Origin: Microlunatus soli
Lineage (GTDB): Bacteria; Actinomycetota; Actinomycetes; Propionibacteriales; Propionibacteriaceae
DNA length: 64,000 nt
Reading direction: 5' to 3'
NCBI RefSeq assembly: GCF_900105385.1
Contig: NZ_LT629772.1
Span: forward strand, 5,146,001 to 5,210,000
Of this stretch, positions 55,376-63,707 are shown in pieces (position 1 is the stretch's first letter; each line of letters begins with the position of its first letter). Under the pieces are notes generated by a model. It saw nothing but the letters and a program-made list of their open reading frames with translations, did no database searches and was not told where the DNA came from. Made by a program: the position numbers and the translations under genes.

Positions 55376-56286
55376 CTGACTTGGTCGATCAAGGCGACCA
55401 GCTCATGGTCGTCGGACGGTCGGAGGTCGATCAGTGGTGGTCGGACCGGGCCGGCGGGACGGCCGACGGCACGCATCCCGGCCTTGACGATACTGACCGC
55501 ATATCCCTTGCCCCGGTTGCGGATCGCGACGTAGGGCAGCACGAAGTCGGTAAGCAGACGATAGACCGTTTCATGATCGTCCTCGGTCACTGCTCGGTAG
55601 AAGTCCAGCGCGAACTCGGGCAGGAAGTTGAAGATCGCGGAGGAGTAGGTGCTCAGTCCGAGCTGCTTGTACGGCAGGGCGAACACCTCTGCGGTCGGCA
55701 GCCCACCGACGTAGATCAGCCGATCCCGCAGTCGGGCATAGATCTGGGTCATCTGTTCCAGATCACCGATACCGTCTTTGAGTCCGATCAGGTTGGGGCA
55801 GTCATCGGCCAGTCGGGCAACGGTCTCGGCGGAGTAGCGGGCGTTGCCGCGGTTGTAGATGATCACGCCCAGTGAGGTCGCCGCACAGACGGCGCGGACG
55901 TGATCAGCAAGCCCGCCCTGCTCGCTCTCGGTGAGATACGGCGGGAACAGTAGGATCCCGTCGGCGCCGGCGGTCTCGGCCGACCGGGCCAGCTCGATCG
56001 CGGTGCCGGTGTCCCGTCCGGATGGGGCGAGGATGGGCAGGCCCGCGGGTGCGGACTGCACCGCCGCCCGGACGACGTCGGTCACGTCGGCCGGGGTCAG
56101 CGAGAAGAACTCTCCGGTGCCGCCGGCGGCGAACAGCCCAGCCACCGGATGATCGGCGAGGTGGGTGATGTTCGCCCGATATCCCTCCTCGTCGAACGAG
56201 TGATCCTGGTTGAAATGCGTCACCGGGAAGGACAGCAGCCCTGTCGGCAGCCGCGCGGCCAGGTCCGCGGGGGCATAGGAGGTCAT
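55372..56286 (-). CDS. kdgD: 5-dehydro-4-deoxyglucarate dehydratase
   Basis: 304 residues from the ATG at 56286. DHDPS/NAL class-I aldolase barrel: [30 protein letters not shown] (active Tyr) and [13 protein letters not shown] (Schiff-base Lys). The GGTGEFFSL form, as opposed to the GTTGE of DapA, marks KDG dehydratase. It dehydrates and decarboxylates 5-keto-4-deoxyglucarate to 2-oxoglutarate semialdehyde. It is followed in the same mRNA by gudD. The final dehydrogenase to 2-oxoglutarate and an uptake gene are not in the window. Confidence 0.9.
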   Translation of the reverse strand: MTSYAPADLAARLPTGLLSFPVTHFNQDHSFDEEGYRANITHLADHPVAGLFAAGGTGEFFSLTPADVTDVVRAAVQSAPAGLPILAPSGRDTGTAIELARSAETAGADGILLFPPYLTESEQGGLADHVRAVCAATSLGVIIYNRGNARYSAETVARLADDCPNLIGLKDGIGDLEQMTQIYARLRDRLIYVGGLPTAEVFALPYKQLGLSTYSSAIFNFLPEFALDFYRAVTEDDHETVYRLLTDFVLPYVAIRNRGKGYAVSIVKAGMRAVGRPAGPVRPPLIDLRPSDDHELVALIDQVR

Positions 56287-56399
56287 GGATCCGACCGTAC
56301 GGACGCCTGTGGTGCACGTCCAACACCGGTTCGGCATGGACTGATGCCGCCCGCGCATCAACCGGTCGCCCTGTCAGTGCCGGCAACCAGGATGGCGAT

Positions 56400-57065
56400 A
56401 TGAGTCGACGGTTCAGCGGTTGGCCGGTCACGGCATTCGACGTCCTCCTGGAACTGGACGGCGATCCGCCCGCGGCAGTGCGCGAGGACTGCCGCGAGGA
56501 CCGTGAGCAGCTGGTCCGGGCACCGATGATCGCGTTGCTGCAAGACCTGGCCGACGCCGACGACGATTACGACGACTTCACCGTCGAGGGATACGTTTCG
56601 CCCTACTACGGGCGATGGCAGCATCAGTACGCGACGATCCGGATCGCCCGATACGTCGCCATCGATCTGGCGTTCGACCTCGACGGCCTCCGGCTGTCCG
56701 CCCGGTGGTGGCCGGCCGACGCCGATCAACGGGACCGATACCGAGCGGCGGTCGACGACAACCGCAGTGGCAGCGAGCTTGCCGACATCGTGGTGACGCT
56801 GCAGCGCCGTGGGTGTCGGATCAGCGGCGACCTCATGAAACGGACCCCGCGAGACTATTGTGCCGATCATCCCCGCGGCGAGCTGTTGCGCCGCCGGTCG
56901 CTCATCTGCGAACTCCCACTCGGTTGTGAGGAATGGCTGCACACGCCGGAAGTCGTCGAGCGGGTCCTGGCCGCAGCGGCGGAGCTGGAACCGCTGACCT
57001 CCTGGCTCGCCACCCACGTCGCTCTTCATCAGCCGGCACGGTCGGGGCGCCGGCTCAATCCGTAG
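56400..57065 (+). CDS. DUF2461-like protein
   Basis: 221 residues. [58 protein letters not shown] and [20 protein letters not shown] match DUF2461 landmarks (F-x-G-x-P-x-x-A-x-x-F, R-x-P-x-x-x-L-L, R-x-A-I/V-D-x-x-x-x-G). The centre, normally FRPYRDxRFSKDKSPYK, is replaced by [18 protein letters not shown], so the member is divergent. The function of the family is unknown. It ends 35 bp before uppS, same direction. Confidence 0.7.
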   Translation: MSRRFSGWPVTAFDVLLELDGDPPAAVREDCREDREQLVRAPMIALLQDLADADDDYDDFTVEGYVSPYYGRWQHQYATIRIARYVAIDLAFDLDGLRLSARWWPADADQRDRYRAAVDDNRSGSELADIVVTLQRRGCRISGDLMKRTPRDYCADHPRGELLRRRSLICELPLGCEEWLHTPEVVERVLAAAAELEPLTSWLATHVALHQPARSGRRLNP

Positions 57066-57100
57066 CGCTCGTCCGTCGGCCCGGCGGTAGTCTCGTCGCC

Positions 57101-58279
57101 GTGCCGAGACGAGAACCGAAGAGTCGTCGTTCACCTCGACCTGGGCAGGTCGAGCCACCCAAGCCGCATCCGTCCGGCGCACGGCCGCCGGCCATCCCGG
57201 CCGACAAGCTGCCGCAACATGTCGCAATCGTGATGGACGGCAACGGCCGCTGGGCCAAGGCGCGCAACCTGCCGCGGACCGACGGGCACGCCGCGGGGGA
57301 GGCGTCACTGTTCGACGTGATCGAGGGCGCCATCGAGGTCGGGGTGAAGTATCTGTCGGCCTACGCGTTCTCCACCGAGAACTGGCGCCGGTCGCCCGAC
57401 GAGGTGCGCTGGTTGATGGGCTTCAACCGGGACGTCATCCATCGCCGCCGCGACGAGCTCGACGCGATGGGGGTGAGGATCCGCTGGGCCGGTCGCCGAC
57501 CCCGGTTGTGGCGCAGCGTGATCAACGAACTGGAGTCGGCCGAGGAGCAGTCCGACGGCAATGACGTGCTGACCCTGCAATTCTGTGTGAACTACGGAGG
57601 CCGCGCGGAGATCGTCGATGCGACTCGACGGATCGCTGCCGAGGCAGCTGCCGGCCGGCTCCATCCGGACAAGATCACCGAAGATCGTTTCCGCCGGTTC
57701 CTGGACGAGCCGGAGATTCCCGATGTCGATCTTTTCGTCCGGTCGTCGGGTGAGCAGCGGACCTCGAACTTCCTGCTCTGGCAGTCCGCCTACGCCGAGC
57801 TGGTGTTCCTTGATCAACTCTGGCCGGACTTCGATCGCCGCGACCTGTGGCGGGCGATCGAGCTGTATGCGTCCCGGGAACGTCGCTACGGCGGCGCGAT
57901 CCCGAACGCGACCGGCGACGGCCGGCACGCCGCCGAACAGGCCCAGGCTGCAGCCCTGATCGAGATCTTCAACGCCGCGATCGGCGACGGCGACTGGGCG
58001 GCGTTCCTCGAGCGTTTCGCCGACGATGCGGTGCTGAGCTTCGCCGGGCTGGGCGACGGAGATGGGCCGGGTCCGTTCCGGGGCCGGAACGCGATTGCCA
58101 CGGCGTACCGGGACAATCCGCCGGACGACACCCTGCGGGTGCTGGATTCCCGGCATCAGGAGGGATCATCGGTGATCACCTTCGCCTGGTCCCGTGGCGG
58201 GACCGGGGCGATGCGGCTGCGCTGGGCGCAGGACGGTCGACTGGCCGAACAGCACGTCCGGTTCCATCCCGAACCCTGA
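57101..58279 (+). CDS. uppS: Undecaprenyl diphosphate synthase fused to a C-terminal NTF2/SnoaL-like domain
   Basis: 392 residues from the GTG at 57101; the normal length is about 250-275. Residues 38-270 are a complete cis-prenyltransferase: [20 protein letters not shown] (catalytic Asp46), [35 protein letters not shown] and [10 protein letters not shown]. Residues 283-392 continue in frame as an NTF2/SnoaL-like domain: [57 protein letters not shown]. There is no stop or frameshift between. It makes the C55 lipid carrier for peptidoglycan. The extra domain has no known role here. Confidence 0.93.
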   Translation: MPRREPKSRRSPRPGQVEPPKPHPSGARPPAIPADKLPQHVAIVMDGNGRWAKARNLPRTDGHAAGEASLFDVIEGAIEVGVKYLSAYAFSTENWRRSPDEVRWLMGFNRDVIHRRRDELDAMGVRIRWAGRRPRLWRSVINELESAEEQSDGNDVLTLQFCVNYGGRAEIVDATRRIAAEAAAGRLHPDKITEDRFRRFLDEPEIPDVDLFVRSSGEQRTSNFLLWQSAYAELVFLDQLWPDFDRRDLWRAIELYASRERRYGGAIPNATGDGRHAAEQAQAAALIEIFNAAIGDGDWAAFLERFADDAVLSFAGLGDGDGPGPFRGRNAIATAYRDNPPDDTLRVLDSRHQEGSSVITFAWSRGGTGAMRLRWAQDGRLAEQHVRFHPEP

Positions 58280-58281
58280 GG

Positions 58282-58875
58282 TCAGTGCGGGCGGCGGAGC
58301 AGCCAGTCGATGAAGCTGCGCCGCGGGTAGCGTGCCTTGATCACGCCGGAGGCTACCGAACCGACCACCCGGACCGTGTGGCTGGCCGTGGTCGGGTCGC
58401 GCTGGGCGACTTTGTTGGTGATGGTGCCGCTACCGCTGGTGACGTCGTCCATCACGACGGCCCAGTCGGTGGGGACGACCAGCACGACGCTTCCCGACTT
58501 CGCCGTGGCGTGCACGGTCACCTCCCGTTGCGGGACGCGGGCTCCGGTGAAGTCGATCTTGATCGAACCGGACGTGCACTGTGCGACGATCTCGACCGGA
58601 GCCGTCCAGCTCCCGGTCCGCCGCAACGAGCCGCTCTTGGTGCGCAAGGTCAGCGGTTTGGTCTCCAGCACGCCGGGCTCGAGATCGTGGGTCACCGTGG
58701 CCAGCTCGGCGCGGGTCTTGGCCTGATAGACCGCGGTCAGCCGTTCGTCCAGTTCGGTCAGGTCGAGGCGCCCGTCGGCCACCGCCGTCCGGAGGTGTTC
58801 GGCGGCCGTTTCGCGTTCGGCGTCACTGGCCCGGGCGACCGGCACCGGCGCTGCGCCCTCGGCATCGTGAGTCAT
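58282..58875 (-). CDS. DUF1707 and LiaF-like C-terminal domain protein
   Basis: 197 residues from the ATG at 58875. The DUF1707/SHOCT-like part is ARASDAERETAAEHLRTAVA, DGRLDLTELDERLTAVYQAKT. A beta-rich LiaF/DUF2154-like domain follows (SGSIKIDFTGARVPQREVTV, KSGSVVLVVPTDWAVVM). No membrane helix is present, so it is cytoplasmic or peripheral. The LiaF family relates to cell-envelope stress, which would suit a place beside uppS. It is convergent with uppS, with 2 bp between stops. Confidence 0.85.
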   Translation of the reverse strand: MTHDAEGAAPVPVARASDAERETAAEHLRTAVADGRLDLTELDERLTAVYQAKTRAELATVTHDLEPGVLETKPLTLRTKSGSLRRTGSWTAPVEIVAQCTSGSIKIDFTGARVPQREVTVHATAKSGSVVLVVPTDWAVVMDDVTSGSGTITNKVAQRDPTTASHTVRVVGSVASGVIKARYPRRSFIDWLLRRPH

Positions 58876-58938
58876 CGCCGCCAAGTCTAGAGGGTGAACC
58901 GATTCCTGGCGGGGTAGGACGGATGGCAGGATCGCGGC

Positions 58939-59511
58939 ATGGCAAGCGTGGCGGTCGGTGACTTCGAATTGACCATGGACGAGTTGCGGGTCGTGGCTCG
59001 CTTCGCCACCGAGAGCGCCGAAGAAGTCCTTCCCATCTTCGAGGATGCCGTACCCGGTGATCATCGTCCGCGGTCCGCTGTCGAAGCGGCGTGGGAATTC
59101 ATCAACGGCGCACAGCGGACCAAGCTGCAGCGCGTCACCTCGTTGGAGGCCCATCGAGCCGCGAAGGACGCAACGACAGAGATGGTGGCGTTGGCTGCCC
59201 GTTCCGCCGGCGATGCGGCGTCGGCCGCCTACCTGCACCCGATCGCGAAGGCCAGCCAGGTCGGCCACATCCTGCGAGCCACTGCCAGTGCGGCACGAGT
59301 CGCCGAGCTGAACGCTGCCGATGATCACTCCGCCGGAGAGTCGGTGATCAACCGAGCGGCCGAGCGCGCGACGCCGGTGCTGATTGATGTCCTCTGCCGC
59401 TATCCGGTCGCAACGACAGCCAACAGTCGCGTCGCGCAGCTGATGAGCATGCTGGACGCTGTGCTCAGGGCCGAGCGGGTGTCTGAGGTCCGCGGCACGC
59501 TGGAGGAATGA
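58939..59511 (+). CDS. Imm5-like putative immunity protein
   Basis: 190 residues, mostly helical. ELRVVARFATESAEEVLPIF, EDAVPGDHRPRSAVEAAWEF, AHRAAKDATTEMVALAARSA and SAAYLHPIAKASQVGHILRA follow the Imm5-like pattern (A-x-x-x-L-P-x-F-E-x-x-x-P-x-D-x-R-P-R). Such proteins are often filed as immunity proteins or, wrongly, as SbcC. No polymorphic toxin gene is near. The stop overlaps the start of the DNA polymerase gene by 4 nt, so the two are co-translated. Confidence 0.65.
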   Translation: MASVAVGDFELTMDELRVVARFATESAEEVLPIFEDAVPGDHRPRSAVEAAWEFINGAQRTKLQRVTSLEAHRAAKDATTEMVALAARSAGDAASAAYLHPIAKASQVGHILRATASAARVAELNAADDHSAGESVINRAAERATPVLIDVLCRYPVATTANSRVAQLMSMLDAVLRAERVSEVRGTLEE

Positions 59512-60554
59512 GCCTCCTGCACGCCGATGCGGACTGCTTCTTCGCGTCGGTCGAGCTGCAGCGTCGCCCCGAGTTGGCCGACCGGCCGGTCGCGGTCGCG
59601 ACCCACATCGTGATGTCGGCGACATATCCGGCACGGGCCCGCGGCGTGCGTGGCGCGATGCCGCTTCGGCAGGCGCTCAAGCTGTGCCCCGAACTGGTGG
59701 TGCTACCACCTCAGGCCGACTATCAGTCGGCCGGTGAAGCGTTGATGGGGCTGTTCTGGCGGTTCGCCGTTCAGGTCGAGCCGGGGTCGATGGAGGAGGC
59801 GTTCATCGACCCCGGCGACGCCGACCCGGTGGCCACCGCCGCGGCCATCCGGGCAGCGGCCCGCGACGAGCTCGGGCTGCCGGTGACGGTCGGTGTGGCA
59901 CGGACCAAACTGTTGGCCAAGCTGGCCTCCCGCCGGGCCAAACCCGATGGCCTGCTGGTGATCACCGGGACCGAGGAGGCTCGTCTCCGGGCGACGCTGA
60001 CGATCGACGACCTGTGGGGTGTCGGGCCGACTACGGCCAACCGGCTCGCCGATGCCGGCGTCACCAGGCTCACCGAGCTGGAGGGCTACGACGAGGCTCG
60101 GTTGCGGTCCGTGGTCGGTACGGCGATGGCGCGCCGGCTGCTGTCGATCCGGGACGGCACCGACGACGCGACGGTCCGCCAACTCGGTCCGCGGCGTACG
60201 GTGTCGGCTTCCCGGACCGCGATGCGCCCGTCGAGTCGCTGGGCCGACATCCAAGCTCACGCCGACGGCGTGATCGACCTGGCGTTGCAGCGGCTCGCGG
60301 AGTCGCACGACGGGCAGGCCGTCACCCACAGGATCGACGTGCAGGTGACCTACGCCGACCGCGGTCAGTGGAGCACCGAGCGCAGGTTGCCGACCGCCAC
60401 CCGTGATCGGAATGTGCTGCGCCGACACTGCCGGGAGATGATCACGTCCAGTGGTGTCCAGGCGGCCGACCGGCCGGTGTTGTTGATCATGGTCGCGTTC
60501 CGGTTGACCGGCGTCTCGGGAAGTCGGCAGCAAAACGCCCTACCGCTGTTCTGA
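59508..60554 (+). CDS. dinB: Y-family DNA polymerase IV with altered catalytic motif
   Basis: 348 residues. The first catalytic Asp (D7) is in HADADCFFASVE. Palm motif S-x-D-E reads GSMEEAFID (E96-E97), so the Asp is replaced by Glu. The finger region ATYPARARGVRGAMPLRQA is unusual but in place. Helix-hairpin-helix (DLWGVGPTTANRLADAGVTR) and the little-finger domain follow. The extreme C-terminus QQNALPLF is a beta-clamp-binding motif. It is a translesion polymerase; activity may be altered. It is coupled to the Imm5-like gene. Confidence 0.88.
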   Translation: MSLLHADADCFFASVELQRRPELADRPVAVATHIVMSATYPARARGVRGAMPLRQALKLCPELVVLPPQADYQSAGEALMGLFWRFAVQVEPGSMEEAFIDPGDADPVATAAAIRAAARDELGLPVTVGVARTKLLAKLASRRAKPDGLLVITGTEEARLRATLTIDDLWGVGPTTANRLADAGVTRLTELEGYDEARLRSVVGTAMARRLLSIRDGTDDATVRQLGPRRTVSASRTAMRPSSRWADIQAHADGVIDLALQRLAESHDGQAVTHRIDVQVTYADRGQWSTERRLPTATRDRNVLRRHCREMITSSGVQAADRPVLLIMVAFRLTGVSGSRQQNALPLF

Positions 60555-60644
60555 ACTCCGTCATCCGCAGCTGCGGGTGGCCCTGCTGCGCCCGGTGGAA
60601 AAGCCGACGACCCTCGGACTGCCCCCCGGGTAGCATCGTCGGTC

Positions 60645-61157
60645 ATGATCAACTATGTCCTCGGCGCGCCCGGCTCCGGCAAGAGTCTGATCATCCCGAG
60701 GCTGCGTCGACTGATGCCCGACCGGGTGGTGCTGGATTGGGATGCCCTTATGGAGCCGGCCGGCGACCTCGCCGGCGCTCCGATCCCTCAGACCCCGCGG
60801 ACCTGGGAACCCTACGGGCGTCTGGTCCGGACCGTCGTCGACGCGATCCTTCCGGTGGATCTGGTGCTGCTCGGAGTCTGCACCCCGGCCGAGCTGGCCG
60901 ATTGGCCCACGGGCTCGTGGCTCCTGTTGGACTGTTCCGACGAGGTACGTCGGCAGCGGCTGACTGCGCGCAACGAACCAGATGACATCGACGACGTGCT
61001 GCGCGATGCCGCCAACTACCGGGCACTCGGCCTGCCGGTCGTCGACACGACCTACCTCTCGCCGGACGAGGTAGCCACCTCGGTGGTCGACAGGACGAGT
61101 CGAGCGGCACCGACGTTCAGAAGGGACCAGCAGGTGCCGAAGATCTCGAGCTCGTGA
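60645..61157 (+). CDS. P-loop kinase-like ATPase
   Basis: 170 residues. Walker A is LGAPGSGKSLI at residues 6-16; a Walker-B/DxD region VVLDWDALMEP comes early, as in small AAA/shikimate-kinase-like proteins. LLLDCSDEVRRQRLTARNEP is the LID-like region with Arg residues, and the last helix is PDEVATSVVDRTSR. The last dozen residues (DQQVPKISSS) are encoded by DNA antisense to the fur remnant, so the tail is probably new and not part of the original fold. The substrate is unknown. Confidence 0.75.
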   Translation: MINYVLGAPGSGKSLIIPRLRRLMPDRVVLDWDALMEPAGDLAGAPIPQTPRTWEPYGRLVRTVVDAILPVDLVLLGVCTPAELADWPTGSWLLLDCSDEVRRQRLTARNEPDDIDDVLRDAANYRALGLPVVDTTYLSPDEVATSVVDRTSRAAPTFRRDQQVPKISSS

Positions 61158-61235
61158 TCGACGTCGCGGAAGCCGTGCGCGGGTGGCGATCGAGGTCGCC
61201 CACTTCTCCACGGTCGGCTCAACGACCTCATCATC
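61126..61235 (-). pseudogene. Truncated, frameshifted duplicate of the fur/zur 3' end
   Basis: On the minus strand the DNA reads TVEKWATSIAT, then, in a shifted frame, HGFRDVDHELEIFGTCWS. The intact gene at 63289-63699 ends TVEKWANSIATEHGFRDVNH and ELEIFGTCSSC. About 105 bp align at high identity (61126-61229 with 63296-63400), with one extra G in the run near 61180 that breaks the frame. No start, no HTH. It is a partial segmental copy lying in the same orientation about 2.2 kb from its source. Confidence 0.85.
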
Positions 61236-61274
61236 CCCACGATCTCATTCAGCCGTTGGGTAGTGCATACCTCC

Positions 61275-61303
61275 GAGACAGTCATGAGCCTCTGGTCTAG
61301 GCT
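61275..61303 (+). promoter_or_regulatory. Putative tyrS leader promoter
   Basis: GAGACA (61275-61280), 17 bp, TAGGCT (61298-61303). The expected transcription start, 7-8 bp downstream, is at 61310-61311, the ATG of the leader peptide. The geometry is the same as at leuA. Confidence 0.55.
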
Positions 61304-61310
61304 GAGCGCC

Positions 61311-61373
61311 ATGCTGCATGGCTTCGCGTATAGGGACGGCTCTGGTGTGAGTCGTGCCCGCGTGCGTCGCTGA
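61311..61373 (+). CDS. Putative tyrS leader peptide
   Basis: ATG CTG CAT GGC TTC GCG TAT AGG GAC GGC TCT GGT GTG ..., 20 codons and TGA: MLHGFAYRDGSGVSRARVRR. A single Tyr codon (61329-61331), just ahead of the hairpin-forming GGCTCTGG (61338-61345), is where a ribosome would stall if tyrosyl-tRNA is short. There is no Shine-Dalgarno, fitting the predicted leaderless start. The call rests on position and structure only. Confidence 0.5.
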   Translation: MLHGFAYRDGSGVSRARVRR

Positions 61374-61437
61374 TCAAGTCTCGGCACATCCCAGAGCCCA
61401 AGGTGAGGACCATCCGGTTCTCACCTTCTTCGTTTTC
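61338..61437 (+). terminator. tyrS attenuator with rho-independent terminator
   Basis: Stem 1: GGCTCTGG (61338-61345) with CCAGAGCC (61391-61398). Stem 2: AAGGTGAGGACC (61400-61411) with GGTTCTCACCTT (61416-61427), 12 pairs including one G-T, 4-nt loop, then CTTCGTTTTC. The terminator stands 63 bp before the tyrS ATG. A leader codon for Tyr just before stem 1 suggests tyrosine-dependent readthrough. Confidence 0.7.
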
Positions 61438-61490
61438 AGGGCGAGGAATGCTGCTGGGAGTTCTTCGCTCGTGACGTGAAGGAGAACTCC

Positions 61491-62702
61491 ATGACCACGC
61501 CCGACCAGGTCCTCGACCATTTGAGTCGAACAACCGATCAGATCTTCGGACGTGACGACTTTCGGGACCGGCTCGCTTCCGGTCGACGGCTGCGGATCAA
61601 GTTCGGCGTCGACTGCACGGCACCCGATCTGCATCTCGGGCACGCGGTGAACCTGTGGATGATGCGTTACCTGCAGGATCTCGGTCATGTCGTGGTGTTC
61701 CTGCTGGGCGATACGACGACGCGGATCGGAGACCCGACCGGCCGAAACACGACCCGTCCGGTGCTGACCGAGGACGAGATCGACCGAAACGCCAGCGCCT
61801 TCCTGGAGCAGGTGACCCTGGTGCTTCGCAACGACCCCGACGTGCTGGAGATCCGGCGCAACTCCGAGTGGTACGACCCCATGACAATCACCGATCTGAT
61901 CGGGCAGCTCAGCATGGTGACGCACAGCGAGTTGCTGGCCCGGGACATGTTCCAGAAGCGACTGCGGGACCATCGTGAAATCGCCATGCATGAGTTGATC
62001 TACCCGGTACTGCAGGGCTACGACAGCGTTGCCTTGAAATCAGACGTCACCATCGTCGGCTCCGACCAATTGTTCAACGAAACGATGGGACGGAACCTGC
62101 AGTCCAAGCACGGACAGGTTCCGCAGACCGTCATCACCAGCATGATCACTCCCGGCCTGGACGGCGGTTCCAAGCAATCGAAGTCGCTGAACAACTACGT
62201 CGGACTAGCGCGGAGCGCCGATGAACAGTTCGGTCGCCTGATGACCCTCAACGACGAGCTGATCGAGACCTGGGCGACGGTCTACACCGAGCTTCCCCGT
62301 GAGCAGGTCGAAGACCTGGCTCGCCGGGCCGCGCGCGGCGGCGGAAGCGCACGCGACGCGAAGCTCGAGCTTGCCGAGGCGATCGTGACCAGGTACCACG
62401 GCCTGCTCGCAGCGGCACGTTCGCGGCGGACGTTCCTTGATGTCTTCTCGGAGCGCAGGCTGCCGGAAAGCATTCCCGAACTGTCCGTCACCGATCTGCG
62501 GCCGACGATGCTGGACTTGGTGGCTGCGGCACGCCCGGACCTGACCCGGTCCGCCGTCCGCCGTTTGATCGTCGGCGGTGGAGTCCGCCTCGATGGCCGA
62601 CAGCATCAGGACCCGCTTGCTCAGGTCGCAGTGGCGACCGGCGCAGTCCTACAGATCGGTAGACGCCGCTGGCACCGGTTGAAGATCGAACACGGCGAGT
62701 GA
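61491..62702 (+). CDS. tyrS: Tyrosyl-tRNA synthetase
   Basis: 403 residues from the ATG at 61491, with AAGGAG six bases upstream; an in-frame GTG five codons earlier overlaps that site and is rejected. HLGH (the HIGH motif) is at about 48-51, and GGSKQSKSLNNYVG is the KMSKS loop with Gln for Met. QGYDSVALKSDVTIVGSDQL is the tyrosine/ATP pocket. An S4 RNA-binding domain at about 340-400 (SAVRRLIVGGGVRLDGRQ) follows. KQSKS places it near the TyrZ-like branch, so a second tyrS may exist. An attenuator precedes it. Confidence 0.93.
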   Translation: MTTPDQVLDHLSRTTDQIFGRDDFRDRLASGRRLRIKFGVDCTAPDLHLGHAVNLWMMRYLQDLGHVVVFLLGDTTTRIGDPTGRNTTRPVLTEDEIDRNASAFLEQVTLVLRNDPDVLEIRRNSEWYDPMTITDLIGQLSMVTHSELLARDMFQKRLRDHREIAMHELIYPVLQGYDSVALKSDVTIVGSDQLFNETMGRNLQSKHGQVPQTVITSMITPGLDGGSKQSKSLNNYVGLARSADEQFGRLMTLNDELIETWATVYTELPREQVEDLARRAARGGGSARDAKLELAEAIVTRYHGLLAAARSRRTFLDVFSERRLPESIPELSVTDLRPTMLDLVAAARPDLTRSAVRRLIVGGGVRLDGRQHQDPLAQVAVATGAVLQIGRRRWHRLKIEHGE

Positions 62703-62770
62703 TCAGCGGGAGCGGCGGGCTCTGGACAGGTAGCTTCTGGAGTGTGTCGTCGAAGGATCGTTGGTGTGAG

Positions 62771-63250
62771 ATGGCTCTGGCGGTCCTTGACCGGGTGACC
62801 GGAATCGAGTTGGACAAGCGGGCCGCCGAGGTGGCGCAGAGTCGGTTCGCTGACGACGCACGCGTGCAGGTATGCCAGGCATCGTTCGACGACCGACCAT
62901 CCGGTACGTGGGATCTGGTGACCCTCGTCGCCGTCCTGCACCATCTGCCCTTGCAGCGGACCCTGGTCGACGCAAAGGCGCTGGTGAATCCGGGCGGCCG
63001 CCTCGTCGTTGTGGGACTGTCGCGCGACAGCCCGGGACTGTGGTCACTCATTTCGATCTTGCTGAATCCACTCGTCGGGATGCTGGCTCATCCGCGCGGC
63101 GACGGTGCGTCGCCACAGTCGGCGATCGCGCCGGCCCGACCCGCTACGGAGTCGCTTGCCGAGATCAGAGCCGTTGCCACGAACGTTCTGCCTGGGGTCC
63201 AGGTGCGGACCGGCCCGTTCTGGCGGTACACGCTGGTCTGGACGGCGTGA
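62771..63250 (+). pseudogene. N-terminally truncated SAM methyltransferase
   Basis: The frame reads VLDRVTGIELDKRAAEVAQS (strand 2 with its acidic end), WDLVTLVAVLHHLPLQRTLV (motif II), NPGGRLVVVGLSRDS and VLPGVQVRTGPFWRYTLVWT, the C-terminal half of a Methyltransf_11/25 domain. The 40-50 residues with the Gly-rich motif I (DxGCGxG) that should come before are absent; the DNA before it runs straight into tyrS. Without motif I it cannot bind SAM normally. It may be a broken gene caught when the tyrS/fur segment was rearranged. Confidence 0.65.
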
Positions 63251-63288
63251 CCGCGTACCGGAAACTCCACCGCCGGTCGGGCGGATGA

Positions 63289-63699
63289 TCAGCAGGACGA
63301 GCAGGTACCGAAGATCTCGAGCTCGTGGTTGACGTCGCGGAAACCGTGCTCGGTGGCGATCGAGTTGGCCCATTTCTCCACGGTCGGGCCACTGACCTCG
63401 ACCGTACGGCCACAGCTGCGGCAGACCAGGTGGTGATGGTGACCGCCGGAACAACGCCGGTAGCTCATCTCGCCGTCGACGTTGCGGATCGCATCCAGCT
63501 CACCGCTGTCGGTCATCGACTGCAAGGTCCGGTAGACGGTGGTCAACCCGACGCGTTCCTCGGAGTGCCGGAGCTCGTCGTGGATCTGCTGGGCGCTGCG
63601 GAAGTCCGAGGCGGCGTTCAGGATCTTGTCGACGGCGGCCCGCTGCCTGGTCCGACGTTGCGGTGCTGCCGACTCGGGTTCTCTGATCTGGTTCATCAT
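63289..63699 (-). CDS. zur: Fur-family regulator, probably Zur
   Basis: 136 residues. HTH: RTRQRAAVDKILNAASDFRS, AQQIHDELRH and GLTTVYRTLQSM. Metal region: RRCSGGHHHHLVCRSCGRTV, with the structural CxxC, and FGTCSSC, the second CxxC at the end. The adjacent zinc ABC permease gene makes zinc (Zur) more likely than iron. It would repress zinc uptake with Zn bound. It starts 8 bp after the permease stop, in one operon. A decayed partial copy is at 61126. Confidence 0.88.
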   Translation of the reverse strand: MMNQIREPESAAPQRRTRQRAAVDKILNAASDFRSAQQIHDELRHSEERVGLTTVYRTLQSMTDSGELDAIRNVDGEMSYRRCSGGHHHHLVCRSCGRTVEVSGPTVEKWANSIATEHGFRDVNHELEIFGTCSSC

Positions 63700-63707
63700 C
63701 TGCCCCC

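Noticed and set aside
61380-61440. T-box riboswitch before tyrS
   Set aside because: AAGGTGAGGACC recalls the T-box, but the UGGNACC core and stem I with a specifier loop are not seen; a leader-peptide attenuator fits better.
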